From Moraxella oculi (GTDB lineage Bacteria; Pseudomonadota; Gammaproteobacteria; Pseudomonadales; Moraxellaceae), in the NCBI RefSeq assembly GCF_023336735.1, contig NZ_JAMBAQ010000013.1:1-54378 (forward strand): a DNA stretch of 54,378 bases, read 5' to 3'. The notes below the pieces were generated by a model. It was not told the DNA's origin and did no database searches. It was given only the letters and a program-made list of their open reading frames with translations. Positions 9,471-21,644 of this stretch are shown here, piece after piece; position 1 is the stretch's first letter, and every line of letters begins with the position of its first letter. Both the position numbers and the translations under genes were made by a program.

Positions 9471-9514
9471 TTGACAGTCAAAATCCTTAATGATAACATA
9501 TAATAATTATCATT
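9471..9514 (+). promoter_or_regulatory. Promoter with an overlapping 8+8 inverted repeat before the DUF2059 gene
   Basis: The 9231-9531 gap holds no gene. It has TTGACA at 9471-9476, possible -10 elements at 9494-9499 (TAACAT, 17-nt spacer) and 9499-9504 (TATAAT, 22-nt spacer), and an exact inverted repeat AATGATAA (9489-9496) / TTATCATT (9507-9514) over the -10. The A/T-rich GATAAT-like arms resemble a Fur box only loosely. A repressor site is inferred. Confidence 0.45.
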
Positions 9515-9531
9515 CAAATTAGGGATAACTC

Positions 9532-10089
9532 ATGAAAATCAAAAAAAGCATTCTGACTGGTTGCTTGACTACCGCTCTTTTATTTGGATCAAATATCTCA
9601 CTAGCAAAAGTTCCAAATGATGCCTCTTTACTCAAGTTAATAAAAATAGTTAATGCAGAACAAAATATTCAAGAAGGAATAAAATTTGGTTTTATCAATT
9701 CATTTACGCAGAACAATCTAAACAATCCCATGTTTCGAAGCTTGTCAGCAGACAAGCAGGCACAGCTTGAAGCCCTGACACAAGAATTTGCCGAAAAAGT
9801 TTGGGCGGAAGTTGATACCAGTGCTCTACCACAACAAGTGGCAGACAGTTATTTACTGATTGCCAAGAAGTATTACAATCAAGAAGAAGTGGATGCCTTA
9901 ATCAAATTTTATGACACGCCACTTGGCCAAAGCATCATTGCGAAAGAGGTTCACATTACATCACAATTACTTAATAATGTGATGGCAGATTTTTTGAATG
10001 ATAAAGAATTGATTCAACTGATAGAGCAAGGGGTGATAAAAAATTCAGCCGAATTTGAAAGTCGTTTAAAAGAAATTTTGCAGCAATAA
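9532..10089 (+). CDS. Secreted DUF2059-domain protein of unknown function
   Basis: The 185-aa protein begins with a Sec signal peptide (lysines at 2-5, hydrophobic core about 7-24, cleavage likely after SLA near 25), so it should be periplasmic. The region around 125-150, YYNQEEVDALIKFYDTPLGQSI, matches the pattern of DUF2059 proteins, which are helical periplasmic proteins without a settled function. An AGGGA Shine-Dalgarno lies 8 nt upstream. It is monocistronic, with its own promoter carrying an inverted repeat and its own strong terminator. No catalytic motif is visible. Confidence 0.75.
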   Translation: MKIKKSILTGCLTTALLFGSNISLAKVPNDASLLKLIKIVNAEQNIQEGIKFGFINSFTQNNLNNPMFRSLSADKQAQLEALTQEFAEKVWAEVDTSALPQQVADSYLLIAKKYYNQEEVDALIKFYDTPLGQSIIAKEVHITSQLLNNVMADFLNDKELIQLIEQGVIKNSAEFESRLKEILQQ

Positions 10090-10100
10090 CACCCCCAAAC

Positions 10101-10140
10101 AATAAATCCCCTAGATGTCTTGATAGGGGATTTATTTTAG
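10101..10140 (+). terminator. Terminator after the DUF2059 gene
   Basis: A 13-bp stem (10101-10113 with 10124-10136, core ATCCCCTA/TAGGGGAT) is followed by a TTATTTTA tail. The convergent guaA gene ends 8 bp away and may use the same hairpin, though its side has a poorer T run. Confidence 0.85.
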
Positions 10141-10147
10141 CCGTTTA

Positions 10148-11707
10148 TCACTCCCACTCAATCGTTGCGGGTGGCTTACTACTCACATCGTAGACCACAC
10201 GAGACACATCGGTGATTTCATTCATAATTCGAGTTGAGATTTTATCCACCAGTTCATACGGCAAATGGGCAAAACGAGCGGTCATGAAGTCAACTGTTTC
10301 GACAGCACGCAGAGCAATCACCCATGCGTAGCGACGACCATCTCCCACAACGCCAACAGATTTAACAGGCTGAAAAACGGCAAATGCCTGTGCAGTCTTA
10401 TCATACCAGCCAGATGCACGAAGCTCCTGCATAAATATGTCATCTGCCAATCTTAAGATATCAGCATACTCTTTTTTCACCTCACCCAAGATTCTCACAC
10501 CCAAACCAGGCCCTGGGAATGGATGACGGTAGATCATGTGAGCAGGAATGCCTAAGGCCACACCCAATTGACGCACTTCATCTTTAAACAAGTCTCGCAA
10601 AGGCTCAACCAATTCAAATGCCAAATCATCAGGCAGACCACCCACATTATGATGCGACTTAATCACATGTGCCTTACCATGCTTAGATTTGGCAGACTCA
10701 ATGACATCAGGGTAAATTGTACCTTGAGCTAAAAATTTCACACCATCTAGTTTTCTGGCTTCTTCTGAAAAAACCTCAATGAACTCTCGCCCAATGATTT
10801 TGCGCTTTTGTTCTGGGTCGGTAACACCAGCTAAAGCCGTCAGGAAACGATTTTCAGCATCCGCCCTAATAACACGAATGCCCATATTTTCTGCAAACAT
10901 TTGCATCACCTGATCCCCTTCATTGAGTCGAAGCAGACCATTATCCACAAACACACAAGTCAACTTATCGCCGATCGCTCGGTGAAGTAAGGCTGCCACC
11001 ACCGAACTGTCCACACCGCCTGACAATCCAAGCAAAACCTGATTATCGCCAATTTGCTCTCGAAGTTGCTTAACTCTTAGCTCAATGATACTTTCTTTAT
11101 TCCATGCATTGCCACAGCCACAAATGCCATGCACAAAATTAGAAATCAAAACCTCACCTTTATCAGAATGGGTTACCTCTGGATGAAATTGCACACCATA
11201 AAATCGGCGATCTTCATCTGACGCTGATGCAAAAGGACAGCTTGGCGTGCTGGAAGTGGTGATGAATCCGTCCGCAAGACGAGAGACTTTATCGCCATGA
11301 CTCATCCAAACCTGCGACTGGTTCTGTGTGTCCGCCACATCAACAAGCAGCCTGTCTTGTGCCACTATGTCGATTTTTGCATGACCAAATTCCTTGACCG
11401 TACCTGCCACTACCTCACCACCCAGTTGGGCGGTCATCGCCTGAAAACCATAACAAATGCCAAGCACAGGCACACCAAGCTCAAAAACACTCTGTGGAAT
11501 TTTTGGACCATTGTCTGCATAAACACTCTCAGGCCCACCAGATAAAATGATGCCTTTTGGAGCAAAAGCACGAATTTCCTCATCGCTGGCATCATAGGCA
11601 TACATTTCTGAGTACACGCCTGCCTCACGCACGCGGCGAGTGATGAGCTGGCTGTATTGTGAGCCAAAATCCAAGATAAGAATGCGGTCGGTGGTGATAT
11701 TGGTCAT
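10148..11707 (-). CDS. guaA: GMP synthase (glutamine-hydrolysing)
   Basis: GuaA aminates XMP to GMP. The 519-aa protein has the N-terminal class I amidotransferase domain (nucleophile Cys in GICYGFQ, then FHPEVTHS), the central ATP-pyrophosphatase P-loop ([11 protein letters not shown]) and the C-terminal dimerisation domain ending in KPPATIEWE, as expected for the family. An AGGA Shine-Dalgarno precedes the ATG. It lies 75 bp downstream of gyrB on the same strand with no clear terminator between them, so it may receive read-through from the dnaA operon as well as having its own promoter. Confidence 0.97.
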   Translation of the reverse strand: MTNITTDRILILDFGSQYSQLITRRVREAGVYSEMYAYDASDEEIRAFAPKGIILSGGPESVYADNGPKIPQSVFELGVPVLGICYGFQAMTAQLGGEVVAGTVKEFGHAKIDIVAQDRLLVDVADTQNQSQVWMSHGDKVSRLADGFITTSSTPSCPFASASDEDRRFYGVQFHPEVTHSDKGEVLISNFVHGICGCGNAWNKESIIELRVKQLREQIGDNQVLLGLSGGVDSSVVAALLHRAIGDKLTCVFVDNGLLRLNEGDQVMQMFAENMGIRVIRADAENRFLTALAGVTDPEQKRKIIGREFIEVFSEEARKLDGVKFLAQGTIYPDVIESAKSKHGKAHVIKSHHNVGGLPDDLAFELVEPLRDLFKDEVRQLGVALGIPAHMIYRHPFPGPGLGVRILGEVKKEYADILRLADDIFMQELRASGWYDKTAQAFAVFQPVKSVGVVGDGRRYAWVIALRAVETVDFMTARFAHLPYELVDKISTRIMNEITDVSRVVYDVSSKPPATIEWE

Positions 11708-11782
11708 GATTCATCCTATTAACAATTTTTTAAAGGGGCTTGAATAGTGTTTGTGGTGTTTATCAGACTAAGCAAGCAAATT

Positions 11783-14248
<2,466 letters not shown>

Positions 14249-14397
14249 TTAAATCATACGCCGCCATGATTGTTGCAATACCTCATCATCAAGCGTCATG
14301 AATGGTCAAAATATCCGTTAATTATAGCATTTTATTCAAAAAAAAGCCATGCGTTTGGCAAGCCTACATCATGATCAAAAAGCCCCACAAGTATCCA

Positions 14398-15543
14398 TCA
14401 GGCCCAATCCTGCTTTTGAACAGACCCATGCTCCACACGGAACAAGGAAAGCTGGTCCTCTTGCCCAAACTTCGCCATTTTTTTACGCACCCACTCAGCA
14501 GTAGATTCTTGCAGGCTGGTGATGAATAGCTGACATGGCAAAGCCAACACCGTTCCTAGCAACACCTCAATCGCTTCACCATCAAGCTCAGCATCCACAT
14601 CATCAATCAAAACCACTGGCTTCACCTCACTTAGATGCTCACAAATCAGTTGTAATTGAGATAATTTTAATGCAGTGATGAGTAGTTTTTTCTCACCACG
14701 AGACAACACATGTGCCGCCTGCTCTCTCACTCCTCTTCCGCAGTCGCTGATATTTTTAAAGACAACCATCAAATCAGCACGATGTGCACCAATACGAGTA
14801 TGACCCAAATCTTGATCTTGAACCATTCGCTGTCGCAAAGTATCAAAAAGCCCCACCTGCACATCAAAACCTGGCTGATAATTCAAGGAAAGTCTGCCTT
14901 GATGGCTAGGAATAAGCTTGCCTATCATCTCCTCAAAAAAGCCCTGCCACCTATCAAAAATTGCTTGGCGACACCCATGCAACACATCAGCGCATTCACA
15001 AAGCTCCCTATCCCACGCCAAAAGTTCTTGGGTCGGCAAGACATTAAATTTTAATAAGGCATTTCGATGCTTTAATAGGCGCTGATAAGACAGCCACTTT
15101 GGATAAAAATCTGGTTCCACATGAAACGCCAACCAATCAAGAAGCTGTCTGCGATTTGCACTACCCTCTTCTAGCACCGACATACCTGTCGGATCAACAA
15201 GCAACATTGGCAACAAAAAAGACAGTGTGCTTTGACCACTTACCACCGACTGATTGACTTTTAATAAAGTATTTGCCAATCCTGATGCACCCAACTGCTT
15301 TTGAATGGCGATCGTTTTATGGTTGTCAATGCGTGCCCATACCGCACAGAACTGAGTGCGATGCTGGATATAGCGTCTTGGCTCATGATGACGAAAGCTC
15401 TTACCCCGAGAAAGCAAAAACACCGCCTCTAATAGCGATGTTTTGCCACTGCCATTTTTACCAATGATCACATTGCATCGAGTGGGGCAAAGCGACACTT
15501 GGCTTAGATTTCGAAAGGCATGAATGCGTAACTCATGAATCAT
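14398..15543 (-). CDS. recF: DNA replication and repair protein RecF
   Basis: RecF is an SMC-like ATPase that helps load RecA at gaps through RecFOR. The 381-aa protein has Walker A GKNGSGKTSLLEAVFLL near residues 28-44, an ABC-type signature region VLSRGEKKLLITALKLSQ and Walker B PVVLIDDVDAELD. It is expressed with dnaN, whose stop lies 22 bp upstream. The coding sequence contains parS-like site 2 (15113-15128), read there as AFHVEP. Confidence 0.95.
   Translation of the reverse strand: MIHELRIHAFRNLSQVSLCPTRCNVIIGKNGSGKTSLLEAVFLLSRGKSFRHHEPRRYIQHRTQFCAVWARIDNHKTIAIQKQLGASGLANTLLKVNQSVVSGQSTLSFLLPMLLVDPTGMSVLEEGSANRRQLLDWLAFHVEPDFYPKWLSYQRLLKHRNALLKFNVLPTQELLAWDRELCECADVLHGCRQAIFDRWQGFFEEMIGKLIPSHQGRLSLNYQPGFDVQVGLFDTLRQRMVQDQDLGHTRIGAHRADLMVVFKNISDCGRGVREQAAHVLSRGEKKLLITALKLSQLQLICEHLSEVKPVVLIDDVDAELDGEAIEVLLGTVLALPCQLFITSLQESTAEWVRKKMAKFGQEDQLSLFRVEHGSVQKQDWA
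15113..15128. promoter_or_regulatory. parS-like site 2, inside recF
   Basis: The core GTTCCACATGAAAC (15114-15127) has both parS arms with CpA in place of the central CpG. The outermost bases are G rather than T and A, making it the weakest of the seven sites. It lies about 3 kb from the dnaA start. Confidence 0.6.
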
Positions 15544-15565
15544 GATGACACACGCTCAAATATTG

Positions 15566-16720
15566 TCATACACGCATCGGCATGATAACATACTGATGAT
15601 TCATCTCATCACCCACCTGATAAATCAAAGCAGGCTTCACCGCTTCTGTCATTTCAATGCGAATATCCCCATCCAGCACACGCAACACCGCACGCAAGTA
15701 CGCCTCATTAAAAGATATCTCCAAAGGCTCACCTTGATAGCTGCCCACCAAGCTCTCTTCGGCAGCGTCTTGCTCACGGTTATTCACACTCACCTTAACT
15801 GCACCATTTTGTGAAAAATTGAACAATACGCCTGGTGCATCTTTACTTACCAAGATTGAAAGACGACGCAACACCTCACTCAACTCATCTTTATTAAAAA
15901 GCACCGATTTATCATGATTGGAAGGGAATACACGACGATAATCAGGGAATTTGCCTTCAATAAGACGCGCTACCATGCCCACTTGCATGCCACCATACTC
16001 ACCACTTTCATCAAATTCAAGCGACACCTGCATAAAGTTATCATCAAAACCAACACAAACCTGCTCATCCTCACTATTTTTACCAACCTCGCCCAACAAT
16101 CGCTCAAGCTCCCCCACTGCTTTTCCTGGCATGGTAACACGACGCTCCTCATGACTTATCCCTAAAGATCGGTGTGCCACTGCCAAACGATGACCGTCCG
16201 TCGCCACGGCAGTCAACTGATCACCATTAATTTCAAACAACATGCCTGTCAGATAGTGCCGAACATCTTGGGTTGCCATGGCAAAACGAGTATGAGCAAT
16301 CAAATCGTGCAGTGTTGTGCGTGAAATCTGCAACCAAGTGGTGATGCTTGGCGATCCAATACTTGGAAAATCTTGGGCTGGTAGGGTTTTTAGGGTATAT
16401 TTCGCCCTACCACCAATCACCAAGCAACGTGCTTCGCTGGCATCTAGCAACATTACCTCATCAGATACCGTCTTGCAGATGGTGAACAATTTTTCAGCTG
16501 GCAAGGTCGTCTCTCCGGCCTCAATGCACGCTCCTTGGGGTAGCTTAACCGTCGCTGTCAGCTCAACCTCCAAGTCAGATGCCACAAGAGTTAATAGTTC
16601 TGGCTTCAGGATGAATTTAATATTGGCCAAAATAGGTCCGATGCGATGATGTTTATCGGCAGCTTTTGCAACCAAGCTGATGGCGTTGATTAAAAGATCT
16701 CGACTGATGGTAAGTTTCAT
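15566..16720 (-). CDS. dnaN: DNA polymerase III beta sliding clamp
   Basis: DnaN forms the dimeric ring clamp that tethers polymerase III. The 384-aa protein begins MKLTISRDLL, the typical beta-clamp start, and ends YVIMPMRV with the conserved C-terminal MPMR strand. A reading extended by 30 codons to 16810 would overlap the dnaA stop and does not look like family sequence. At 16720 a GGGGA lies about 10 nt upstream. It has the usual place between dnaA and recF, 86 bp after dnaA. Confidence 0.97.
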   Translation of the reverse strand: MKLTISRDLLINAISLVAKAADKHHRIGPILANIKFILKPELLTLVASDLEVELTATVKLPQGACIEAGETTLPAEKLFTICKTVSDEVMLLDASEARCLVIGGRAKYTLKTLPAQDFPSIGSPSITTWLQISRTTLHDLIAHTRFAMATQDVRHYLTGMLFEINGDQLTAVATDGHRLAVAHRSLGISHEERRVTMPGKAVGELERLLGEVGKNSEDEQVCVGFDDNFMQVSLEFDESGEYGGMQVGMVARLIEGKFPDYRRVFPSNHDKSVLFNKDELSEVLRRLSILVSKDAPGVLFNFSQNGAVKVSVNNREQDAAEESLVGSYQGEPLEISFNEAYLRAVLRVLDGDIRIEMTEAVKPALIYQVGDEMNHQYVIMPMRV

Positions 16721-16806
16721 TGTTATTTTCCCCAATAATTTTTGTGTATGGTACTTAGTTTTTGATGCAAATACAAGCACAATCTTTGGTGCAACAAGGT
16801 TGATAA

Positions 16807-18192
16807 TCACTCAAATTCCAAGGTGGCTTTTAAAGCCTGATAAGCTTTCTCCACCTTAATATCCTCATCTCTAAGCTCCTGAATTGCCTTGCACGCATGC
16901 ATGACGGTGCTATGATCTCGACCTCCAAAAAACTGTCCAATCTCCGGAAAGCTGTCTTGAGTTAACTCACGAATGAGCGCCATCGCCATTTGGCGAGGTC
17001 TAGCAATCGCTCTGGCACGCTTTTTACCCATCAAATCCTTAATGGACACACCATAATACTGCGCCACCAAATCTCGGATATTGTCAGCATTAATCGCGCG
17101 AGCTCTCGCTTCAACATGATCCTTGATGGCATGACGCACAAGTGATAGCGTTACAGGCTCACCCGACATCGCGTGATTGGCATGAACTTGATTAAGCGCC
17201 CCTTCCAATCGACGCACATCTGGTGCAACATTTTGAGCAATAAATAAAGCACATTCTTTTGGTAACATCATGTTCAATAAACTTGCTTTTTTCTCCAAGA
17301 TTTGCACACGCATGTCAATATCTGGGGGCTCAATAAGTAGATTTAGACCACCTGAGAACCGAGACTTAAACCGTTCATCAAAATTATTGAGCTGGGTTGG
17401 GTGCCTATCAGAAGCCAAAATGATGCGATGTTTTTTATCTTTTCCAAATTCACTAAAAATCGTCAAAAGCACATCGGCGACTTTTGGGGCTTGCTTAGCA
17501 TTAATTAAATGAATATCATCAATGATGAGCAAATCCGCCTTGCAAATTCTTTTAACCAACTGATCCACCTTGCCATCACGAAAAGCCTCTTTGGCGATGC
17601 GAAAGAAGTGATCTTTCGTCAGGCAACAAAATTTCAATCCAGCCTTTTGATAGCGGTGTGCCACAGCATGCATCAAATGAGTCTTGCCCAGCCCTGACGA
17701 ACTGTACAAGAATACCAGTGAATAAGATCCTTCGCCTGCTTTCTTCCCCAATTCATAGCACGCATTATAAGCAAAAGCATTCGACTTCCCCTTGACAAAA
17801 GCATCAAAAGTGTGATGCTCTTCGATCTGCTCACTTTCTTCGATCTGCGTACTCACTTTATTTTTTTTGACAGATCTCTCAATACTGACAGGCGTTTCTG
17901 TAGATTTGGTCACCTCCAAGCGCACACCAAGCACACCATCTGACGCATGTTTTTTCACCAAGCGCTCAATCAGCTCAATATAGTCTTGATTAATGCGATT
18001 GATGAAATACTGATTAATTGCATAAAGCACCAAAAATTCACCCTCAATGCTTGGCTTCAGGGGTGATAACCAACGCACTAAATCAGACTCTGGCACCTCA
18101 AAAGCCAAATCTTGTAAGCATTTTTGCCAAACATCAAGGGTGGGGGTAGCGACCTCACCCGTTGCCACTTCATCAAACAATGACATACTCAT
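16807..18192 (-). CDS. dnaA: Chromosomal replication initiator DnaA
   Basis: DnaA binds DnaA boxes and melts oriC. The 461-aa protein has an N-terminal domain I (about 20-95), a charged linker (about 100-128), the AAA+ core with Walker A SSSGLGKTHL (164-173) and Walker B LLIIDDIH (221-228), and domain IV ending in the box-recognition motif GGRDHSTVMHACKAI. Two in-frame ATGs exist. The one at 18186 has the better spacing to AAGGA (9 nt), while 18192 is only 3 nt from it, so the true start may be 18186. It transcribes away from oriC. Confidence 0.97.
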   Translation of the reverse strand: MSMSLFDEVATGEVATPTLDVWQKCLQDLAFEVPESDLVRWLSPLKPSIEGEFLVLYAINQYFINRINQDYIELIERLVKKHASDGVLGVRLEVTKSTETPVSIERSVKKNKVSTQIEESEQIEEHHTFDAFVKGKSNAFAYNACYELGKKAGEGSYSLVFLYSSSGLGKTHLMHAVAHRYQKAGLKFCCLTKDHFFRIAKEAFRDGKVDQLVKRICKADLLIIDDIHLINAKQAPKVADVLLTIFSEFGKDKKHRIILASDRHPTQLNNFDERFKSRFSGGLNLLIEPPDIDMRVQILEKKASLLNMMLPKECALFIAQNVAPDVRRLEGALNQVHANHAMSGEPVTLSLVRHAIKDHVEARARAINADNIRDLVAQYYGVSIKDLMGKKRARAIARPRQMAMALIRELTQDSFPEIGQFFGGRDHSTVMHACKAIQELRDEDIKVEKAYQALKATLEFE

Positions 18193-18334
18193 TCATCCTT
18201 CACACCTCAGCTCAAACAACCAAAAAAAAATCAAGTCAATCATGCCACATCATTTCTAACACAGATGGCAACGATTGACTATAAAATTTAGGCAGATATT
18301 AACACAAAATTTTAAAATTTAAAACATATTTTTT

Positions 18335-18343
18335 TGTGGATAA
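18335..18343 (-). promoter_or_regulatory. DnaA box 1 (perfect)
   Basis: Reads TTATCCACA on the minus strand, an exact match to the DnaA R-box consensus, next to the AT-rich stretch 18301-18334. Confidence 0.9.
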
Positions 18344-18358
18344 CTTTATGGAAAAGGT

Positions 18359-18367
18359 TGTGGATAA
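18359..18367 (-). promoter_or_regulatory. DnaA box 2 (perfect)
   Basis: Exact TTATCCACA on the minus strand. Its start is 24 bp after box 1, in the same orientation. Confidence 0.9.
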
Positions 18368-18415
18368 GTCATTATCGTAAATAATTCACAAAATATTCAC
18401 AGTTATTTAACAAAC

Positions 18416-18424
18416 TTTTCCACA
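18416..18424 (+). promoter_or_regulatory. DnaA box 3 (one mismatch)
   Basis: TTTTCCACA on the plus strand differs from the consensus at the third base. It lies inside the box cluster, opposite in orientation to boxes 1 and 2. Confidence 0.6.
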
Positions 18425-18458
18425 AAATAAGTTTATGATTTTTATATTTTTTTTATAC

Positions 18459-18467
18459 TTATGCACA
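18459..18467 (+). promoter_or_regulatory. DnaA box 4 (one mismatch)
   Basis: TTATGCACA on the plus strand differs from the consensus at the fifth base. Confidence 0.55.
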
Positions 18468-18533
18468 GACTTTTAAACAAACTATTATTACCATGTTTAA
18501 ATATAAATACTAGTAAACAAGTCAAGGTAAATC

Positions 18534-18542
18534 TGTGGATAA
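18534..18542 (-). promoter_or_regulatory. DnaA box 5 (perfect)
   Basis: Exact TTATCCACA on the minus strand, directly next to the AT-rich stretch 18541-18564. Confidence 0.9.
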
Positions 18543-18642
18543 CTTTTAATTTTTTAAAAAAATGAACGGCGATAGGCACTCCTAAAAAAATCAAGCTTGC
18601 TCAATATTTTTTTGAGTTTACCAGCATTTTGTCAATTTCTCC

Positions 18643-18671
18643 TTGACAAAGACTGACGCATTTGATATGAT
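18643..18671 (+). promoter_or_regulatory. rpmH promoter
   Basis: TTGACA (18643-18648), a 17-nt spacer and TATGAT (18666-18671) form a near-consensus sigma70 promoter. It leaves a leader of about 120 nt before rpmH. Confidence 0.85.
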
Positions 18672-18774
18672 TCAATATGATTTTCACGACTTTTATAGTG
18701 AGAACAACATAAACATAGCATGTTGCTAGACTAAAAAAGCTTTCACTGAATCAAGCTTCTGCAGAGCTTAGTGA

Positions 18775-18933
<159 letters not shown>

Positions 18934-18943
18934 GTGATGAAGT

Positions 18944-18969
18944 AAAAGCACCATTATTGGTGCTTTTTT
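18944..18969 (+). terminator. Terminator or attenuator between rpmH and rnpA
   Basis: A 10-bp stem (18944-18953 with 18958-18967, core AGCACCA/TGGTGCT) with a 4-nt loop is followed by a T run. It sits 11 nt after rpmH and 41 nt before rnpA, so it probably lowers rnpA expression relative to L34. Confidence 0.85.
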
Positions 18970-19009
18970 ATTGCCCATTTAACGCCATTTACCTTACGAA
19001 ATAATCGTC

Positions 19010-19375
19010 ATGACCTGCCTTGCATTTTGTTTTGATCGCAATAAGCGACTGTTAAAACCTGCCGACTTTAAAAAAGTCTTTGATGCACCAATAAAAAAAA
19101 TCCATTCCGAGCATTGCCTGATGTTTGTTGGAAGAGGTAGTGAAAATACGCCAAGAATCGGACTTGCCATTACCAAAAAAAAGCTTAAACATGCTGTCAT
19201 GCGTAATCAGGTTAAACGCATTACCAAAGAGATCTTCCGTCTAAACCAACATGAAATGGAGTGTGTTGACTTAGTGTTGATTGTTAAGAAAAACTACACA
19301 AAAGATCATGACATATCTCCTGAGATCAATCGTATTTTTGAAATTGTTAAAAGTAAATATCCTAATAAATCCTGA
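19010..19375 (+). CDS. rnpA: Ribonuclease P protein component
   Basis: RnpA is the protein cofactor of RNase P, which trims tRNA 5' ends. The 121-aa basic protein has the N-terminal RLLKPADFKKVF motif and the signature RNQVKRITKE near residues 65-74, a variant of the usual RNRVKR. It sits after rpmH and 6 bp before yidD, the canonical order. Confidence 0.95.
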   Translation: MTCLAFCFDRNKRLLKPADFKKVFDAPIKKIHSEHCLMFVGRGSENTPRIGLAITKKKLKHAVMRNQVKRITKEIFRLNQHEMECVDLVLIVKKNYTKDHDISPEINRIFEIVKSKYPNKS

Positions 19376-19381
19376 TAGACG

Positions 19382-19708
19382 ATGTTAAGATGCTATTTAT
19401 TGCGGTTGATCATGATGTATCAAAAAGTGATCAGTCCTATCATTCCTGCACGCTGTCGTTATTACCCAACTTGTTCGCATTATGCTAGGCAGGCATTGAC
19501 ATGGCATCGTCTTGGACGAGGTTTGGTTTTGGTTTTAAGGCGATTGCTAAGCTGCCATCCTTGGGGTGGTCATGGTGTGGATTTTGTGCCTGTGCCCATG
19601 TACGGGTATTACTACGACATTGCGGATGAGGTGTATAAAACTGGCCTTGGAGTGCTCGTCGATGATTTTAGTTATGTTGCGCGCTTGAACTGGCTGATGA
19701 GAAAGTAG
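19382..19708 (+). CDS. yidD: Membrane protein insertion efficiency factor YidD
   Basis: YidD is a small inner-membrane-associated protein that aids YidC-dependent insertion. The 108-aa protein shows the family block ISPIIPARCRYYPTCSHYA with its conserved cysteines, then RRLLSCHPWGGHGVDFVP. The C-terminal part after about residue 75 is more variable and longer than in many homologues. It lies between rnpA (6 bp) and yidC. Confidence 0.94.
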   Translation: MLRCYLLRLIMMYQKVISPIIPARCRYYPTCSHYARQALTWHRLGRGLVLVLRRLLSCHPWGGHGVDFVPVPMYGYYYDIADEVYKTGLGVLVDDFSYVARLNWLMRK

Positions 19709-19866
19709 GTGGCTTGAGGTGTTCTTGAATGAGTGTCAAAAATATTTTCTAGGATTTTGCGTAAAATTTTAGTAGAATAAAAGGTTTATTCATAAAAATT
19801 TATTGATGAATTTTGATCATAGCACGCTTTTGAGGTGTGCCTAAACGCATTGTTAGGAATCATTCC

Positions 19867-21513
19867 ATGCAAAAAATTCTTCGGATTTTAATCATCATTG
19901 CCATCTTAATCACAACCTACTTGCTCATATTGGCTTGGCGTGATGATATGGCTAACGCCCCTAAGGTTGCTCCTGTTGCCACTCAAACTTCCAGTACTGA
20001 CATTCCAAACACACTTGTGGGTGATGTGCCTGTTGTAGCCAGCACTGATGGCGACATTTTAAACACATCGACAACCATGCCAAACCAACTCATCAGTGTG
20101 TCAACTGATCGTTATGACATTCGCATCAACCCCGTTGGTGGCGATATTGTGCATGTTGGCTTAAAGCAATATGACGCCACATTAAACAGTAAAGAGCCTT
20201 TTGTGCTGCTTGAGTCGCAGGCACGAACTTATGTGGCTCAATCTGGGCTGATTGGTCAAAATGGTATTGATACATCAACTGGGCGTGCCATCTATACCAC
20301 TACAAAAACTCACTATGAGATGGGTGCGTCTGATGTGCTTGAAGTGCCTTTGGTACATCAGGAAAATGGAGTAACCATCACCAAGACTTATACTTTTAAG
20401 TCAGGTCAATACCCCATCAAGCTAAGCTATAACATTAATAACGCGTCAGCATCAACATGGCAAGGTCAGATGTACGCTCAGTTGAAGCGTGATGACAGTG
20501 CAGATCCTGGTGTTGAAAATAAAGGCATGATGAGCATGGCGACTTATTTAGGCGGTGCTTGGGGTACGCCTAATGATCCATACAATAAGCTAAAATTCAA
20601 TAACTTTAATGATGGTAAGCTTAATGTTGTCAGTCGTGATGGCTGGGTGGGCATTGTTCAGCATTATTTTGTCTCCGCGTGGACGCCAGGGGGTTTTGAT
20701 GCACAATTTTATAGTCGCAATAGTGGTAAAGACCACTTCATTGGTTTTAATAGTCCCATCATCAATGTTGGTGCGGGCAAGCAAATTACGATGGATGCCA
20801 CTTTGTATGCTGGTCCAAAAGTTCAAAAAGAGCTGGCTCCTGTGGCAGAAGGTCTTGAAAAAACCGTTGATTATGGATTGCTTTGGCCGATTTCTAAGAC
20901 TTTGTTTGCTGTACTAGAGGCGTTGCACAAGGTATTTGGCAATTGGGGTTGGGCAATCATCGGCCTGACCATTTTGGTGAAAATGGCACTGTTTTGGCTA
21001 TCCAATAAAAGCTATGTATCAATGGCAAAAATGCGAGCGATAGCACCTAAACTACATGCTTTAAAAGAAAAACATGGCGATGATCGCATGGCAATGAGTC
21101 AAGAGATGATGCAGCTTTACCGTGATGAAAAAGTTAATCCAATGGCAGGCTGCTTGCCAATTTTGATTCAGATGCCGATTTTTCTAGGGTTATACTGGTG
21201 TTTGGTTGAGTCGGTAGAGTTACGCCATGCTCCTTGGATTCTATGGATTAAAGACTTATCATCAATGGATCCTTGGTTCATTTTGCCCATCATCATGGGG
21301 GCAACGATGTTTATTCAGCAGTTGCTAAATCCACAACCGACCGACCCAATGCAGGCAAAAGTGATGAAAGTCATGCCGTTGATTTTTGCAGCTTTCATGC
21401 TGTTTTTCCCAGCGGGTCTCGTGCTTTATTGGACGGTTAATAATTTGTTTAGTATGGCACACCAACACTGGGTAAATAAGCGTATTGAGAAACAAACCCA
21501 AGCATTGTCTTAG
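19867..21513 (+). CDS. yidC: Membrane protein insertase YidC
   Basis: YidC inserts and folds inner-membrane proteins, alone or with SecYEG. The 548-aa protein has an N-terminal membrane anchor (about 3-22), a large periplasmic P1 domain (about 60-330) and the conserved YidC/Oxa1 C-terminal membrane domain, including NPMAGCLPILIQMPIFLGLY. The ATG at 19867 has AGGAA about 8 nt upstream. A GTG 10 codons earlier is possible but lacks such a site. A strong terminator follows. Confidence 0.96.
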   Translation: MQKILRILIIIAILITTYLLILAWRDDMANAPKVAPVATQTSSTDIPNTLVGDVPVVASTDGDILNTSTTMPNQLISVSTDRYDIRINPVGGDIVHVGLKQYDATLNSKEPFVLLESQARTYVAQSGLIGQNGIDTSTGRAIYTTTKTHYEMGASDVLEVPLVHQENGVTITKTYTFKSGQYPIKLSYNINNASASTWQGQMYAQLKRDDSADPGVENKGMMSMATYLGGAWGTPNDPYNKLKFNNFNDGKLNVVSRDGWVGIVQHYFVSAWTPGGFDAQFYSRNSGKDHFIGFNSPIINVGAGKQITMDATLYAGPKVQKELAPVAEGLEKTVDYGLLWPISKTLFAVLEALHKVFGNWGWAIIGLTILVKMALFWLSNKSYVSMAKMRAIAPKLHALKEKHGDDRMAMSQEMMQLYRDEKVNPMAGCLPILIQMPIFLGLYWCLVESVELRHAPWILWIKDLSSMDPWFILPIIMGATMFIQQLLNPQPTDPMQAKVMKVMPLIFAAFMLFFPAGLVLYWTVNNLFSMAHQHWVNKRIEKQTQALS

Positions 21514-21534
21514 ACGCCTTTAATCATCAATAAC

Positions 21535-21560
21535 AATCCTGCCTTGAGGCAGGATTTTTT
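21535..21560 (+). terminator. Terminator after yidC
   Basis: A 9-bp stem AATCCTGCC (21535-21543) / GGCAGGATT (21548-21556) with loop TTGA is followed by a T run. mnmE therefore needs its own promoter or read-through. Confidence 0.9.
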
Positions 21561-21644
21561 GTGTTTAATTTCTCGCCCATATTGCCCATAAAAATGCTAC
21601 AATACAAGGTTAATGATTAAGATCTACATTAAGTGAGTTGTGCC

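Noticed and set aside
10941-10949. Perfect DnaA box inside guaA (plus strand)
   Set aside because: Single match inside coding sequence, no cluster; likely chance.
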